Shown: positions 37,601 through 49,448, counted from the stretch's first letter. The stretch: DNA of 64,000 bases from Crotalaria pallida (GCA_037953625.1 CM075656.1:75783001-75847000), one strand, 5' to 3'. The notes: generated from the sequence alone by a model not told the origin. Numbers and translations: made by a program.

Positions 37601-40600
37601 CCATACATGGAGATTTTGGATTTGCAGCTCCACATGGCCCATGCACCATAAACTCTTTCACTAATGCATGCATCTCAGGATCATCTGCTTCCTTTGGCAT
37701 TTCAGCACTAATAATTTTATCAATGTCTTCTGGATGCATGTGTTTGAATTGAGGTTGCAGAAACAAAATAATGTGAGCATGAGGCAGCCCTCGTTTTTGA
37801 AATTCAATTGTATAAATTGCTACAACACAAAATAAAAAAAAAGATTACAATTTATCATATCAAGGAAATTAAATAATTAACAACATTAAAATAAAACTTT
37901 GAATATACCAGCTTTTAAAGGACCAAAGATTTTCCCTTTCTTCAGATCATCCATGAGTTCATTTAATTTGATTTTGAAAACACGAACTGCTACATCAGGC
38001 CTATCTTCAATTTTCAAACCATGAGCTGAAGTAAATCTCGTAAACTCTGGCCACTTAGGATTGCATGTGAATGTCAAGAATATGTCGGGATATCCAGCCC
38101 ACTTACATATGGCCATGGCATCTTGATAATTTTGCATTAAATAGCGAGGACCTCCTGTGAAGCTAGATGGCAACACAATCCTCTTGCCAACAGCAGCACC
38201 CTCTCTTTCTCCTTGGAAAACAGCATCACTTAATCCCTTATAAAGATCATGCCGAAGTTTTTTTTGATTAAATCTTATATATGCCAATCTCCAAGCTTCA
38301 ATCATGGTATATGCATCTACAACAAACTGCTGGAACAATCTGCGACCATATAATATTATGGTATTTTCTCCATCCCAATGTTGAATTCTAAATGCAAAAT
38401 ATTCCCTCAATGTCATCTTTCCATTTTTCCTGTTATCAGGGTCAGTATGCTCAGCATGCAAAGTGAACTCACAGAAACCATCTTCACCATATGGCATGAA
38501 CATTGGATATTGCAATGGAATATATAAGGGATGGAGCTCATAAATCCTTTGCAAAAACCCACTTTTAGTTTCTACAATAATATCTCTCTCACCATTGTCA
38601 ACATCAACATCCCCTACCACTAAAGCAGTTATTTCATCACATGTTGGCAAACTGTATAGCCTCGAATCCTTTCTTCTCTTTCTCAATAACCTCAACTTCA
38701 AATCAGAAACTTCTTCACCTTCTAGTCGATCTCTTGCCATCCTAAATACTTTAGCAACGCGATTGTGTTCATACATCATATTTTGCAAATTCTCCACAAT
38801 CTCAGTGTGCAGGTTTGTAGAAGCAGAATTTGATCTTCCGCTATAGGATTTAATATCATACTTAGTGCAAAGGACAAACAGAGCATGAACTTTAATAAAT
38901 CAACATTACTCATCCTATGAAAGTAATTACCTCAATGACTGCAATCTATTGTTCACTTCATTCTGAGTATCATAAATGTACAATTGTGCAAATCTTGGAT
39001 TTTGTCCTTCCGGTGGAAGGAGACTTCCAATTCTATGATGGTTCTGCCCCGACAAACGATACACATATCGACCGCCACCATTATTTATGCTTCCATCAAT
39101 TTTTCCTCCCATTGATGTAAAAGAAAACATCATGTTGTATGCTCGAATATTTTCTTGAAAATGTTTTGCTTCCACATCATCCCTATCAGTCATTAATTTC
39201 AATAAATACTCAGGAGGTCTCGACAACAATGGCACCTTCACTTTTCCCTTAGAACAACACTTAGTATTAATTGGTCTCTCATTCTTTCTCTTAGGTTTAA
39301 TTCTCTCCAAAAGCCAAAATCTTGCACCACAAAATTCACATACTTGGTCAGGGTCTCCAACATCAAAATATCCTTCATAAGTATTGTTGAGCTCCAACTC
39401 ACCAAATTCCGCATCTACAAAATCATGAAAAGAATAAGAAATAAATAAATAAATTTTACGTCAATGGAAAAAACCAAATTGCAAGATAGTAATCAAGATA
39501 TTAAAAAAGAATAACATACCTGATTCTTCAGAATCTTCAGCACCATTGTCATCATCAGATGTGTTAGGCTCATCATCTGACATGATATTAGTAGTATCCG
39601 CATTAGTTCCAAAACAATCCGTAGCCTGAGTTAAGCATGAGGGATTTAAATTCACTTCTTGGCGAGAACTGCACCCCTCTTCAAAAGTGGATGATAAATT
39701 TCTTATAATTCTAGAAGCACGCGAAAAGTGAGCTGTCTTCATCACGTCACCACTACGTAACCCAGAATTAACCAAAAAACCTCCACCTTCCTCCACGACA
39801 GGTGTACTATTACAGTCCAGCGCAAAATGTTGCGATACATCAGAATGCTCGGGGGTTGGAGTAACTAAGTGAGAAACAGGTGAGTTAATTTCATGCGAAT
39901 TAGGAGACTGAGCCAAAGACTTCTGAAGTGATGCCAAACGATGCTTGCCAGGCTTCAAAGATAGCTGATCATTTAACCTTCTGTCAGCCCTAATATTTGT
40001 CGCATCACTCAGGGGTGTTCTTCGAGAGATAGCACTCTTAGGCATGCACAAATTAGAGAATTCTACACTATTAGGTGAGTCAACAGTTCTCAATATATCT
40101 TCAACAGGTTGAACATTTCTGAGTCTATCATGCTTGACTTTTAATTTATCCGAAGCATTTCGGTTGTTCTCTACACCTATAGTTAAATTAATTCAACCAA
40201 GCCAGGTTCACAAACAGTTCAAGTTATTTAATACACACAAAAAAGAATGACCAAGGTTACACAAAATTACCAAAAAGAATGACCAAGGTTACACAAAAAG
40301 AATGACCAAGGTTATTTAATACTCAGTACTCCTAACTCTTGACACTCACCAGGCTTCTTATTTTTTTTGGTTAGCAAAAAAAAAGGTTACACAAAATTAC
40401 TTCATGAATATGCTCTAAGTCATTCAGCATTTCAACCATGATAAAGGAAACCTTACCTTCAGCATCAGGCAAAACTTTGCTAACTATACCAAACTTTGGA
40501 TTGCGGTTTCCACGTGCTACATTCTGGGGTGAGGCTAAAGCAGAAAGAAAACAAAGTTACAATTTAACAACAATTTAACATAACTAAATATGTCACTTAC

Positions 40601-42205
40601 TTTTAGCAAATGGAATAGCCTCATCACAGTTGGAGCATTTCAAATTATGCACACCACAACAAATATCTTGCAGAATATGCTCATCACCTACACCAAATTT
40701 ACAAATCAATATATTAAAACTGACAAACAGAAACAACAAACATGTAATAAACTTCAATAACTTATATCATAGATTCAAAAAAACAAACGATCCCAACAAA
40801 TATGGCACTCACTTCCGACAAATGGAAAAACATCAACACTGTTCAAACATTTGAGATTCTGCAGACCTTGAGAAATATGTTGCCCATTCCAGCCATCCAC
40901 TACAGCAAACTTACATTTATTCAGTGATAAAACATACAAAACCAAAACAAAACACATAAATTCAATTATCCACTTACTTCCAACACATGGAACAACATCA
41001 TCACAATTCAAACAGTTCAGATTCTGCACACCTTTACAGATATCTTGCATATTCTTCTCAGTATCTACAACCAAATATCAATGATTCAGTACTAAAACTT
41101 ACAAAACCTTCACAAAAACCATTAACTTCAATCATTCAAAACTTACATTCGGAAAACAATTGAATGTCATTGTTGTGTTTAAACTCATTCAAACTGATAC
41201 ATCTTTTTTTGCTTTGACTTAATATTCCACTACTCAACCTTGAAGGATTCACTGAAGCATGCTTGAAAAATCAGTCAGCCATGAGCAGCATGGAAAATAA
41301 TCAAAAATCAGTCAACACAAAACACATAAACTTCAATTATCCACTTACTTCCAACACACGGAACAACATCATCACAGTTCGAATAGTTCAGATTCTGCAT
41401 ACCATTACAAATATCTAGCACATTCTTCTCAGTATCTACAACGAAATATCAATGATTGAGTGCTAAAACTTACAAAACCTTCACAAAAACCATTAGCTTG
41501 AATAATTCAAAACTTACATTCGGAAAAAAACTGAATGTCATTGTTGTGTTGAAACTCATTCAAACTGATAAACCTCTTTTTGCTTTGAGTTAATATTCCA
41601 CTACTCAACCTGAAAGAATTCCCTGAAGCAAGCGAGAAAAATCAGTCAGCCATGACCAGCATAGAAAATAATCAAAAATCAGTCAACACAAAACACATAA
41701 ACTTCAATTATCCACTTACTTCGAACAGATTGAACAACATCATCACAGTTGGAACACTTCAGATTATGTATACCACTACAAATATCTTGCACACTCTTCT
41801 TAGTAACTACAAACAAATATCAATGATTCAATGCTAAAACTTTCAAAACCTTCACAAAAAACATTAACTTACATTCATCAAACAATTGATTGTCTTTGTT
41901 TTCATTTATCTCAATCAAACTTATCCCTCTCTTCTTGCTTTGACCAAATCTTCCACAGCTCGATCCTGATTGATTGACTAAATCAACTGCAAAATTCATT
42001 CAAACATTCAGGACCTAGAAGCACTTAAAAATATGAATTCAACATATTCTCCTAACTATAAAACTTTACATCGTTGGCAAGCTTTAAGACCAGAGCAAAA
42101 TCGCGGAAGCTTGACATTCCTTTCATCAATTTCATTTGCCTCAACCAAACTTCGAGCTCTCTTGTTCCGTTCAGAATTTTTTCGTCCTCCACTCCTCAGC
42201 TCCAT
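34694..42205 (-). CDS. Helitron Rep/Pif1 helicase, 16 exons, one frameshift
   Basis: Exons in order: 42205-42070, 41986-41873, 41806-41720, 41622-41518, 41435-41349, 41251-41147, 41064-40978, 40899-40813, 40687-40601, 40534-40457, 40170-39520, 39414-38931, 38840-37909, 37819-36606, 36504-36232, 36084-34694. The product is ~1,970 residues. It has a repeated-exon N-terminus, a zinc site CEFCGARFW, the Helitron N-terminal region, then the rolling-circle Rep: HUH motif GLPHAHIIL (~residue 1027) and two-tyrosine motif IKYLFKYISKD (~1160). The Pif1-type helicase follows: Walker A YGGTGKT (~1520), Walker B LVIWDEAP, GGDFRQILPV, and TINKSQGQSLSNVTVYLP near the end. One base is missing near 36660, after RPEVVWQAT. 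The next frame continues LCEDLVYPYRRLISGQG and splices in phase to the next exon. The nuclease nicks and joins DNA ends; the helicase unwinds the strand. Confidence 0.88.
40601..41986 (-). repeat. Array of amplified phase-1 exons in the Rep/helicase gene
   Basis: Exons 3, 5, 7, 8 and 9 are each exactly 87 nt. They encode variants of a 29-residue module with the core DIC-x-G-x-x-NL-x-C-x-NC-DD (C-x7-C-x2-C in the best copies). Exons 2, 4 and 6 (114, 105, 105 nt) encode a second module with QSKKR-x-ISL-x-E and ending F(S/D)E. Every intron is phase 1, so exons can be added or lost without breaking the frame. Exon pairs 4-5 and 6-7 repeat with a ~370-bp period, with introns also alike. Confidence 0.85.
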
Positions 42206-43160
42206 TATGGTAATAAACACATAGAACACAAAAAAACAATAAAGTGATAACAATAATGCTACACTTAACTTATTACCAACCACTATTCCCGCAGTATCAA
42301 AAAATTGGTTAGCAAGTTTTAAAATGGAAAACCTAAAATAACATACACAATGATATGAATCAAACCAAATCTTTATATCCATATCAACGCTACTAAATTA
42401 TACCACAAGCCAATATCAGAATCAACCCTTGTGAATGAGATTCACATAACAAATTCAACACAAAGATAATAACAAATGCAGAAACAATATACGAAGACAT
42501 ACAATTTCATAACAGCTTCAATCTTTGACACTCCATCGCATAAACACCACCATCTTCACGGTACCCATATCCTAAGCAAACAAATGTTAAAAATATTGAA
42601 GAACAGAAACAGAGATCGAAACCTAGATTCAACAATAGCGATAGAGATATGCAAATCCAAAACCTGTACCCAGATAGTTGAATCATGGCTAAGGTCAACT
42701 TTCAAATCCTCCAAAGAAACACCGTTGCTAGGATGCTTTTAACCCAAAACCCAAATACAATTTCTGTTCAATCCGAAAGCAAAAAATCAGGGTCCTAACA
42801 AACGTTAGGTGAAATACCGTGTTGAAGATGATGTTTAACGCAAGATGAAGCTTAGATTAAAGCTCAATAGCTCAAAAAACTACAAACAAACTAAACCACA
42901 AAATCTCGACAGAGAAGAAAGCACAAAATTTCTTCGGAAAAGGAAAGTGAGAAACATGAGAGAGAGTGAGAAAGGAAAGTGAGAGATGAAATTCATTACA
43001 ACCCCTAATCCCCTATCAACCCCACGTGCCTGGCATGCCTCACCCACACACACGCTCCACACGTGTGCAAAAGTGAAAATTGAAGCCACAAAAATTTCGG
43101 TGAGCGGGAAATACTCCGGGTCTATTAAGTGAAGTACCCCTTTACCATCTTTAAGAAGTA

Positions 43161-43290
43161 CTGCGGGACCCACAACCAATACTCCACCAAGTAGTGATTA
43201 ATACTTGGGAGTACTCCTTAGTGGTAGTGCGGGACCCACAACCACTACTCCAGCAAGTAGAGATTAGTACTTGGAAATACTCCTTAGTAC
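43161..43290. repeat. Two-copy 66-bp tandem repeat near the Helitron 5' end
   Basis: GCGGGACCCACAACCA occurs at 43163 and 43229. It is followed in both by ACTCCA(C/G)CAAGTAG(T/A)GATTA and TACTTGG. It lies in the likely promoter of the Rep/helicase gene. Confidence 0.75.
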
Positions 43291-43376
43291 CTTTTAGTAC
43301 TGAGGGGCCCACCATGAGATGAGATTTTGGAGGGAATCCACAAAAGATTTAGCTTGTAAATTTATAATAATGTAGA

Positions 43377-45027
43377 CAATAGAGGCATCATGACTCCGCA
43401 TGGTTGTCAAACCAAGTACTGGTATGAGTTTTGGAAAGAAGTAGTGAAACTCCAAAAATAATGGCTCAAGGATCTAGTCACATGGGAGATAGGTGTGGGA
43501 GATTATGATATTTTCTTGGGAGTGGTTCCAAAAAAATCTTCCTCAAGCAATCTTCTGCTTTCTTGCTAACATCCAGGAAATAGGTATGGGAGATTATGTA
43601 CTCCGGTCAAAACACAGTTTTAAATTATATGAAGTTGTGATTTCGAAAAAAAACACATGAAAGTGTCAGGAAACTCCAACAGAGCCAAAGGGTGAACCTG
43701 AAGCACGTTGGGAATTACTAGTTCCCATACCATGGAGCATTGGTAGAGGGATAGCCAAAGTTTCAATGTATCCTAGGTCAACAAGAAGTAGAAGATTTAA
43801 CCCTCTAACCTATGTTACAAGGTTAGGGGAGTTGCATGAAAATTATATTCTAGAAGATCCTTTTGCCATAGAGGAGACTGAAAAGAATAAAAGGTGTTAT
43901 GAAGACATCATTTGAGGAATGTCCAAACAAATCTTGTTTGATGGAGAAGAGCCCGAGGACTCATAGAAAACTTCCAACAAAGATGTCGAAGCCAAAAAGG
44001 ATGTCAGAGCCAAAGTTGATGACAAACTAATAGAAGTTGAGTCGTGGATCGGGTCGGAGGGCGGAACGTCAAAGACCAAACATTTAAAGTGTAGTGGATG
44101 AGTTAGGTTTTTTAGAATTTCAAACGTGGGGCACGATGGATGTCCACGTGTTAATAGATTAGACCGGTAGTTATCTGAATTGTTCCCTATAAATAAAATT
44201 TCAATTGATGTAAAACGGGTAGGCAATTAGTTATCCCTACACATCTCACTAAAACAGATTGATCAAAAACACATGTAACATTCCTTTCCAATTTCAGTTC
44301 AATAAAATATTTACATTTACTCATTTTCATTTACTTTCTGCACTTTTAAATTACTCGGATTCGTACGGCTTTCATTTAATGCACATTTATTTATTGCATT
44401 TTATTTTTCTGCATTTAAGTCTTATGTTTCTCGTTTCATCTAAAGTGATTCATTTATCATTAATATCACTAAAAACAAAATTACCACATAAACTTATCAA
44501 AAACTCACTCTTCACAAACGCATAACATTTAAACACATTACATTTCACAAGAAATCATAATTCCAATCAAACAAACAGATTGTAATAACATAAAAAGTGG
44601 AAAGCTAAAAACGAACTGGGCATTTATATCCTAATCTATAATGGCAAACGTCTGACTTAATATAATGTTTGTCAAATGGAGCAAATTATTGTTTTTTTTA
44701 AAAGAATTATTGTTAGTATTATGCTAATTTGATATTTAGTATGTTTAACATGTGTTCTATGACATTTTTTAAAGATATTTAAGAAAAAAACTTACATAGA
44801 AAAAGTTATCGATATTGATATTGATTTATTAAACTTACCCATAACATATTATCTTTTTAGGAATTTTTAACATGCGTTGCACACTAGAAAAATCCTTGGT
44901 GATAAGCAGACCTCCAAAATCCTTGGTGATACATACTCCTATTTTAACTCTTATGGACCATGCCTTTGGATCAATTTGTAGGCAAGCCCAATAACTTCGT
45001 CTATTGGGCTTTTGGGGTCCAAACCTT
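43377..45027. other. Degraded coding-like remnants, unidentified
   Basis: On the plus strand, 43661-43912 is open for 83 codons (WELLVPIPWSIGRGIAKV, NPLTYVTRLGELHENYIL). 43390-43460 reads MTPHGCQTKYWYEFWKEVVK before a stop. Further open pieces follow to about 44110. The amino-acid pattern looks like real but decayed protein coding DNA. I do not recognise the family; a retroelement or a lost host gene are both possible. From 44270 to 45027 I see only AT-rich DNA. Confidence 0.35.
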
Positions 45028-45035
45028 TTAAATTT

Positions 45036-45934
45036 GGGAATTGCTTTTTGGCCCCCATAAGTGACTTTTTGGCCCCCATTTCAAATTTTCATGGACCAAA
45101 ATACCCTTAACAGTGTTAACATTTTCGGTTTTATCAAACCGGAAAAGTCTTTCCGATTTTGCTGAACCGGAATCAATTTAAACACTATTCCGATTTTACT
45201 GAACCGAAAACACGATTCCGACCTTGTAGTACCGGAAACCGGAAATGTAGATTTCAGGTACTATAGAACCGGAAAGCTTAAAAAAATGAAAGAGGACTCT
45301 CCATCTATCTCTCTTTGATTTTTGGATTATGATTCTTAAAACTTGAATTTGGATCTATACATAAAATAACCCATGCAAGATTCAAGAGGCATCATCACAT
45401 GATTTTGATTTCACAATTCAAAATTTAAAAAAAAAAAAATCTTTTGCTAGTGCTGGACCATCTTTCTTGCCAAACATATATAGGTAGATGAGTACCTATT
45501 AATGGAGTCCACCGCAACCATAGTATGCTAATTTCTGCTACCAAAGTTTAGTGCTAATAGTTGCAGATGCATGTGCTTATCTGTTATATTTGTATTGAGG
45601 CTAGATAACTGGTTGAAGGTTGAAGATGCAAGCTACTCTTTTGAACTGCTATTTTCAGCTGGTGGGTTGGGATACCTTTTTCATTTTTTAAGCTTTCTGG
45701 TTCTGTAGTACCGGAAAACTATATTTCCGGTATATCCGGTATTACAAAGTCGGAATCCTGTTTTCGGTTTAGCAAAATCGGAATAGTGTTTAAATTTATT
45801 CCAGTTCAGCAAAACCGGAAAAACTTTTTCGGTTTGATAAAACCGAAAATGTTAACACTGTTAAGAATATTTTGGTCCATGAAAATTTGAATTGGGATCA
45901 AAAAGTCAATTATGGGGGCCAAAAAGCAATTCCC
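45036..45934. mobile_element. Long-TIR DNA element with 8-bp TSD
   Basis: The 899-bp element has inverted arms of about 200 bp: GGGAATTGCTTTTTGGCCCC on the left, and the same sequence in reverse on the right. The arms are full of TTCCGGTT/AACCGGAA words. It is flanked by TTAAATTT (45028-45035 and 45935-45942), extendable to nine bases with mismatches. Long arms suggest a Mutator-like origin. No transposase is present; the middle (about 45290-45690) is single-copy-looking. Confidence 0.75.
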
Positions 45935-46775
45935 TTAAATTTTCCAGCGACGTGTCTGTGATGAGCCAACAAACAACCGCGAACATGATGAAGACGTGTG
46001 CAACCCGTTTTTACGTTTCGGATTCAGTTCCTCTCTTTTCTATTCTCTGTTTTATCTATTCCTATGTTCGATTTTCTTATTTTCTTAGCACTAAAAAATA
46101 AGGCTCGTTCTAATTTGTTCCCCTTTAAGTGTTTGTTAAAATGCTTCCCCTTATCAAAATCGATAAATGTGATTTTTCACGGATAGATGTAAATTGCAAC
46201 TTGCTGTGCCTTTTAGTTTGATGAGATAAGGAAACTTACTAATAAATATAAATAACTCATTTTCCTCTCATCAATGAGCTTATATATGTATATATATATA
46301 CCTCCTTCTCTTTTTATATCAACTATCAAACCTTGAAGAAAATTGGTCAGCGGTGCTACAATATTACAGAAATTTTTAACAACATTAGTGTAACATATAT
46401 TGTTATTCATGTGTTGATTGTCTGACTATGAAATAAACACAATTCATATAATATGTGAGTGATGTACTCAGATGTGAATGATGTATTCACGGTGTAATCC
46501 TGAATACATGAGCAATGTCATATCCTACTTATATTTTGTTATAACAATTCACATAGATCAAGATTTACCATTGAATTGTACCATGCCTAACTTCCTAAAG
46601 ATATTCTCTTTGTTTTTTTAAAATAAAAAAGCGGTAACTCTTTGTATTCAACAATGAAATAAGATTTTTTTTTTTAATTTTTTTTATCTCCTTATTCAAT
46701 CAATTTCCTTTCCGAACATAGCATTTTACTTATTTTATAACAATTGATTTCCAACATTTTCTTATCATTATTATT

Positions 46776-47336
46776 GACTAAATTGTCACTTTAGTCCCTT
46801 ACTTTGCAATGAGCTTTCACTTTAGTCCTTGACTTGTCAATAATTCCTCTTTAGTCCCTCAATTTGAAAAAAAAACTACTCACATTAGTCCCTGACAACT
46901 TTCTCTGTTTATAGATGTTAATATTTTACACACGTGACCATTAAATAACTTATACACATGTGGTCGTTAATGTCTTAAACATGATGTTGAATTCAAAAAC
47001 ACAAAAATTGGAGGAAAAAGAGAGCTAAGACCGTTAAAAAGACAGCTAAAGCAGTTGCAGAAGCTAAGGCAATTGCATATAAGACAGCTGCTAAAGCTGT
47101 GACATCTGCAGAAAATACAGTAGTTGAATCTGTGGCACCAACACAACAACCAAACGTCGTATATGCTATTTAACGGCCACGTATGTAAGACGTTAACATC
47201 TATGAACGGACAAAGTTGTCAGGGACTAATGTGAGTAACTTTTTTCAAAGTGAGAGACTGAAAAGGAATTATTGAAAAGTCAGGGACCGAAATAAAAGCT
47301 CCTTACAAAGTGAGAGACTAAAGTGTCAGTTTAGTC
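46776..47336. mobile_element. Long-TIR element carrying a Lys/Ala-rich coding fragment
   Basis: The left arm starts GACTAAATTGTCACTTTAGT. The right arm reversed starts GACTAAACTGACACTTTAGT. The ~150-bp arms share GTCCCTGAC and TTGTCAGGGACTAATGTGAG-type blocks. Inside, on the plus strand at about 47000-47173, an open frame reads RAKTVKKTAKAVAEAKAIAY, then YKTAAKAVTSAENTVVESV, then stop. This looks like a captured gene piece (Pack-type). No target duplication is evident. Confidence 0.6.
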
Positions 47337-47369
47337 TTTTTAAATTTATGTAATTAAGAATTTAAGTTA

Positions 47370-47755
47370 GAGTGTTACTATCATGCAATCAAAAATTGAA
47401 TGGTTGCATTGTTAAACCAATAAAACCTTGCTACCTAAGATATGTATGCCACATCATTACTTAAATTAGTCAAAATTAAGTTTTGCAATTTAGTCCAACA
47501 TAAATACTAGATTATTGTAATTTAGTCCTTTTGTACTTTTAGACAAATTTTAATTTTTAATTTTTTTTTATATAAAAAAAATTCTTAAACCCAGAACTCA
47601 TTTTCACTCCTCAAAGGACTAAAATTTTAATTTACTATTTAAGTTGGACCAAATTGCAAAAAATTAAATTTGACTACTTCAAATGATGAAATGACACAGA
47701 TAAATTAAATGACAACTTTCTATTTATTTAAGAAAAGGTTGCATGACAACACTCC
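47370..47755. mobile_element. MITE with GAGTGTT ends
   Basis: GAGTGTTACTATCATGCAA on the left pairs with the reversed right end GAGTGTTGTCATGCAACC. It appears to split a copy of an LTR-like sequence: AATTAAGAATTTAAGTTA lies on its left side and AATGTAATTTTAGGCTTTAT just to its right, while the two are joined at 48790-48830. Confidence 0.55.
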
Positions 47756-47787
47756 AATTTTGAATTACATATTAGAAATCTCCTTTA

Positions 47788-48775
47788 ATTAATGTAATTT
47801 TAGGCTTTATTAGGATATGCTAGTTCTTTCTCGGTTATTGTTGCCATTCTTTTTCCTTCCCATCTTAACTTTTCATTGTTGTTGATTTCCTCATGCCATA
47901 TTTCCACACTGTAGATTTGGTTTCCATGTTGTTCTTGTTTCCCTAAGATAGTTTCTCCTTCTTTTCTTTGGTTTTTTACTCAACTACATCTGTTTCTAGC
48001 CTTTTGGTTCTAGTTTTTCAATCCCACTTCACTTCTCTTCTCTCTGGTGCCTTCTTCATGTTCGTATATCCACAGCCACTTCCAGATCTGTTTCCTTTGT
48101 CTCTCAGATCCTCTCCCTCTTACACTTCACTCTTGGCTAGAAACCCAAAAGACCAACAACATTTTTCTTCTTCCACACGTAGCCTCCACCAGATCCGGGT
48201 TCGGTCAACCCGTTTAAGATCCAGGCCCAGCAGCACCAGCCCATCTTCTTTGATTCGGTCCAAGCCCAAACCCAACAGTAAGCCCCATTAACCCAGTCAA
48301 CGAACCGATCCAACTAACAAACCGGTTCAGCCCATGAACCCGTTGGACCAGAGAACCAAACTGAACCGGCTTATCCCAAGCTTTTCCCAGAATTTTGACC
48401 CAACCTTTCCGGGTTTTTTTTTCACTTGCTCTTCCGTTTTTCCAGCCAGTTATCGGCCCCCAAAATTCAGTTTTGGCTTTTTTTTTGTCCAAGATGTCGG
48501 TTGAGTTTGCTCATCTTCTGTTGCCTTTTGATCAGTCCCGCCTGATTCCTAGTGTTACCTTTGATCAGTTACGCCCGGTCACCCATCCCAGATGCAGTAA
48601 GGTCTCATCCCGGATGCAGTCTGGTCGTCCCGTCCCGAATGCGATCCCATCCCGGATGCCAATGCAGTATGGTCTCGTCCCGGATGCAATCTGGTTAGAT
48701 GCAATACGGTCCCATCCTCGGATACAATCTTGGTTTGCAAACTCAAATTGGTCTTCGATCAGTTAAGTTTGAGGG
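47788..48775. other. Interior of a degraded LTR-type element (candidate)
   Basis: This stretch lies between two copies of the sequence AATGTAATTTTAGGCTTTAT. It contains a pyrimidine- and proline/serine-codon-rich region and, at 48590-48720, loose repeats of CCCGGATGCA(G/A)T. A frame of ~107 codons at 47968-48291 shows no known domain. Best read as the decayed inside of a non-autonomous LTR element. Confidence 0.35.
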
Positions 48776-48915
48776 AAATATTTATATTACTTAATTAAGA
48801 ATTTAAGTTAATGTAATTTTAGGCTTTATTAGAATATGCTAGTCCTATATACATAACCTTTCTCTTGTAACAAACAATACACATTTCAATCTATCATATT
48901 TCCATATTTCTAACA
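48776..48915 (+). repeat. LTR-like terminal segment
   Basis: The segment follows AAGTTTGAGGG, a plausible polypurine tract, and runs through a TATACATAACC stretch. It ends CATATTTCTAACA, a common copia-type LTR ending. A related piece at 47350-47830 is split by a MITE. Truncated; no protein domains remain. Confidence 0.4.
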
Positions 48916-49297
48916 TTACACATTAGAAAAATAGTAATATTTTTTACCCAAATCCTTTTACTTTACAAAAAAATAGATAAGGAAATCCCATATTTCAAAT
49001 AAATTGTTTTTTATGTGCAACCAAGTGTATCCTTCAATCAATATGCGAAGACTAATCCATTCTGAGGTGTAGAGATTATCGAAGTGGGTTTTGCCTCTCC
49101 AAACCAAGTCTTTTTCATACCCACGACAAGTCGACAAGTATCAAACTCCTAACATGATGCTTAAAAAACCAGTTAGTTTGGTGGTATTATAAGTAAATTT
49201 AATGATAAATTAGAATATTCCGTATTTCACAGGACATGAAGACGACATTGAATTTGTTATTCTTGACTGCCTTATTAACACATCATTTTATAAGGAA
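48916..49297. other. Intergenic DNA
   Basis: I see no gene or clear repeat in this short stretch left of the Helitron cluster. Confidence 0.4.
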
Positions 49298-49448
49298 CTA
49301 GCTCTTTTCCCGTGCAATGCACGGGTTGTTGATATTAACAACTTACCAAAATTTCAAAAAAAAAAAAAAAAACAACTTACCAAGGTCATGCTGTTAATTG
49401 TTTGAAGTAACTCATTGCTGTCATTCTTCCTGAAATTAGCATTAAGTA

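Larger units (their letters stand above)
26991..43376 (-). mobile_element. Autonomous-type Helitron, ~16.4 kb
   Basis: The 3' end on the minus strand is CCCGTGCGGAAGCACGGG, fourteen bases after it CTAG, then T in the flank, as Helitrons require. The best 5' end is TCTACATTATTATAAATTTA at 43376; the flanking base there is G rather than A. A second candidate start, TCTCTACTTGC with an A flank, is at 43263. The body encodes an RPA70-like protein and a Rep/Pif1 helicase, both on the minus strand, the hallmark plant Helitron gene set, plus a B3-like open frame. The 3' end and genes are firm; the 5' border is not. Confidence 0.82.

Noticed and set aside
42880..43179. 99-codon hydrophobic frame near the Helitron 5' end
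   Set aside because: It lies upstream of the Rep/helicase start codon, has no recognisable domain, and is better read as leader sequence.
47968..48291. 107-codon Ser/Pro-rich frame
   Set aside because: No domain is seen and it lies in decayed LTR-element DNA; the opposite strand is equally open.
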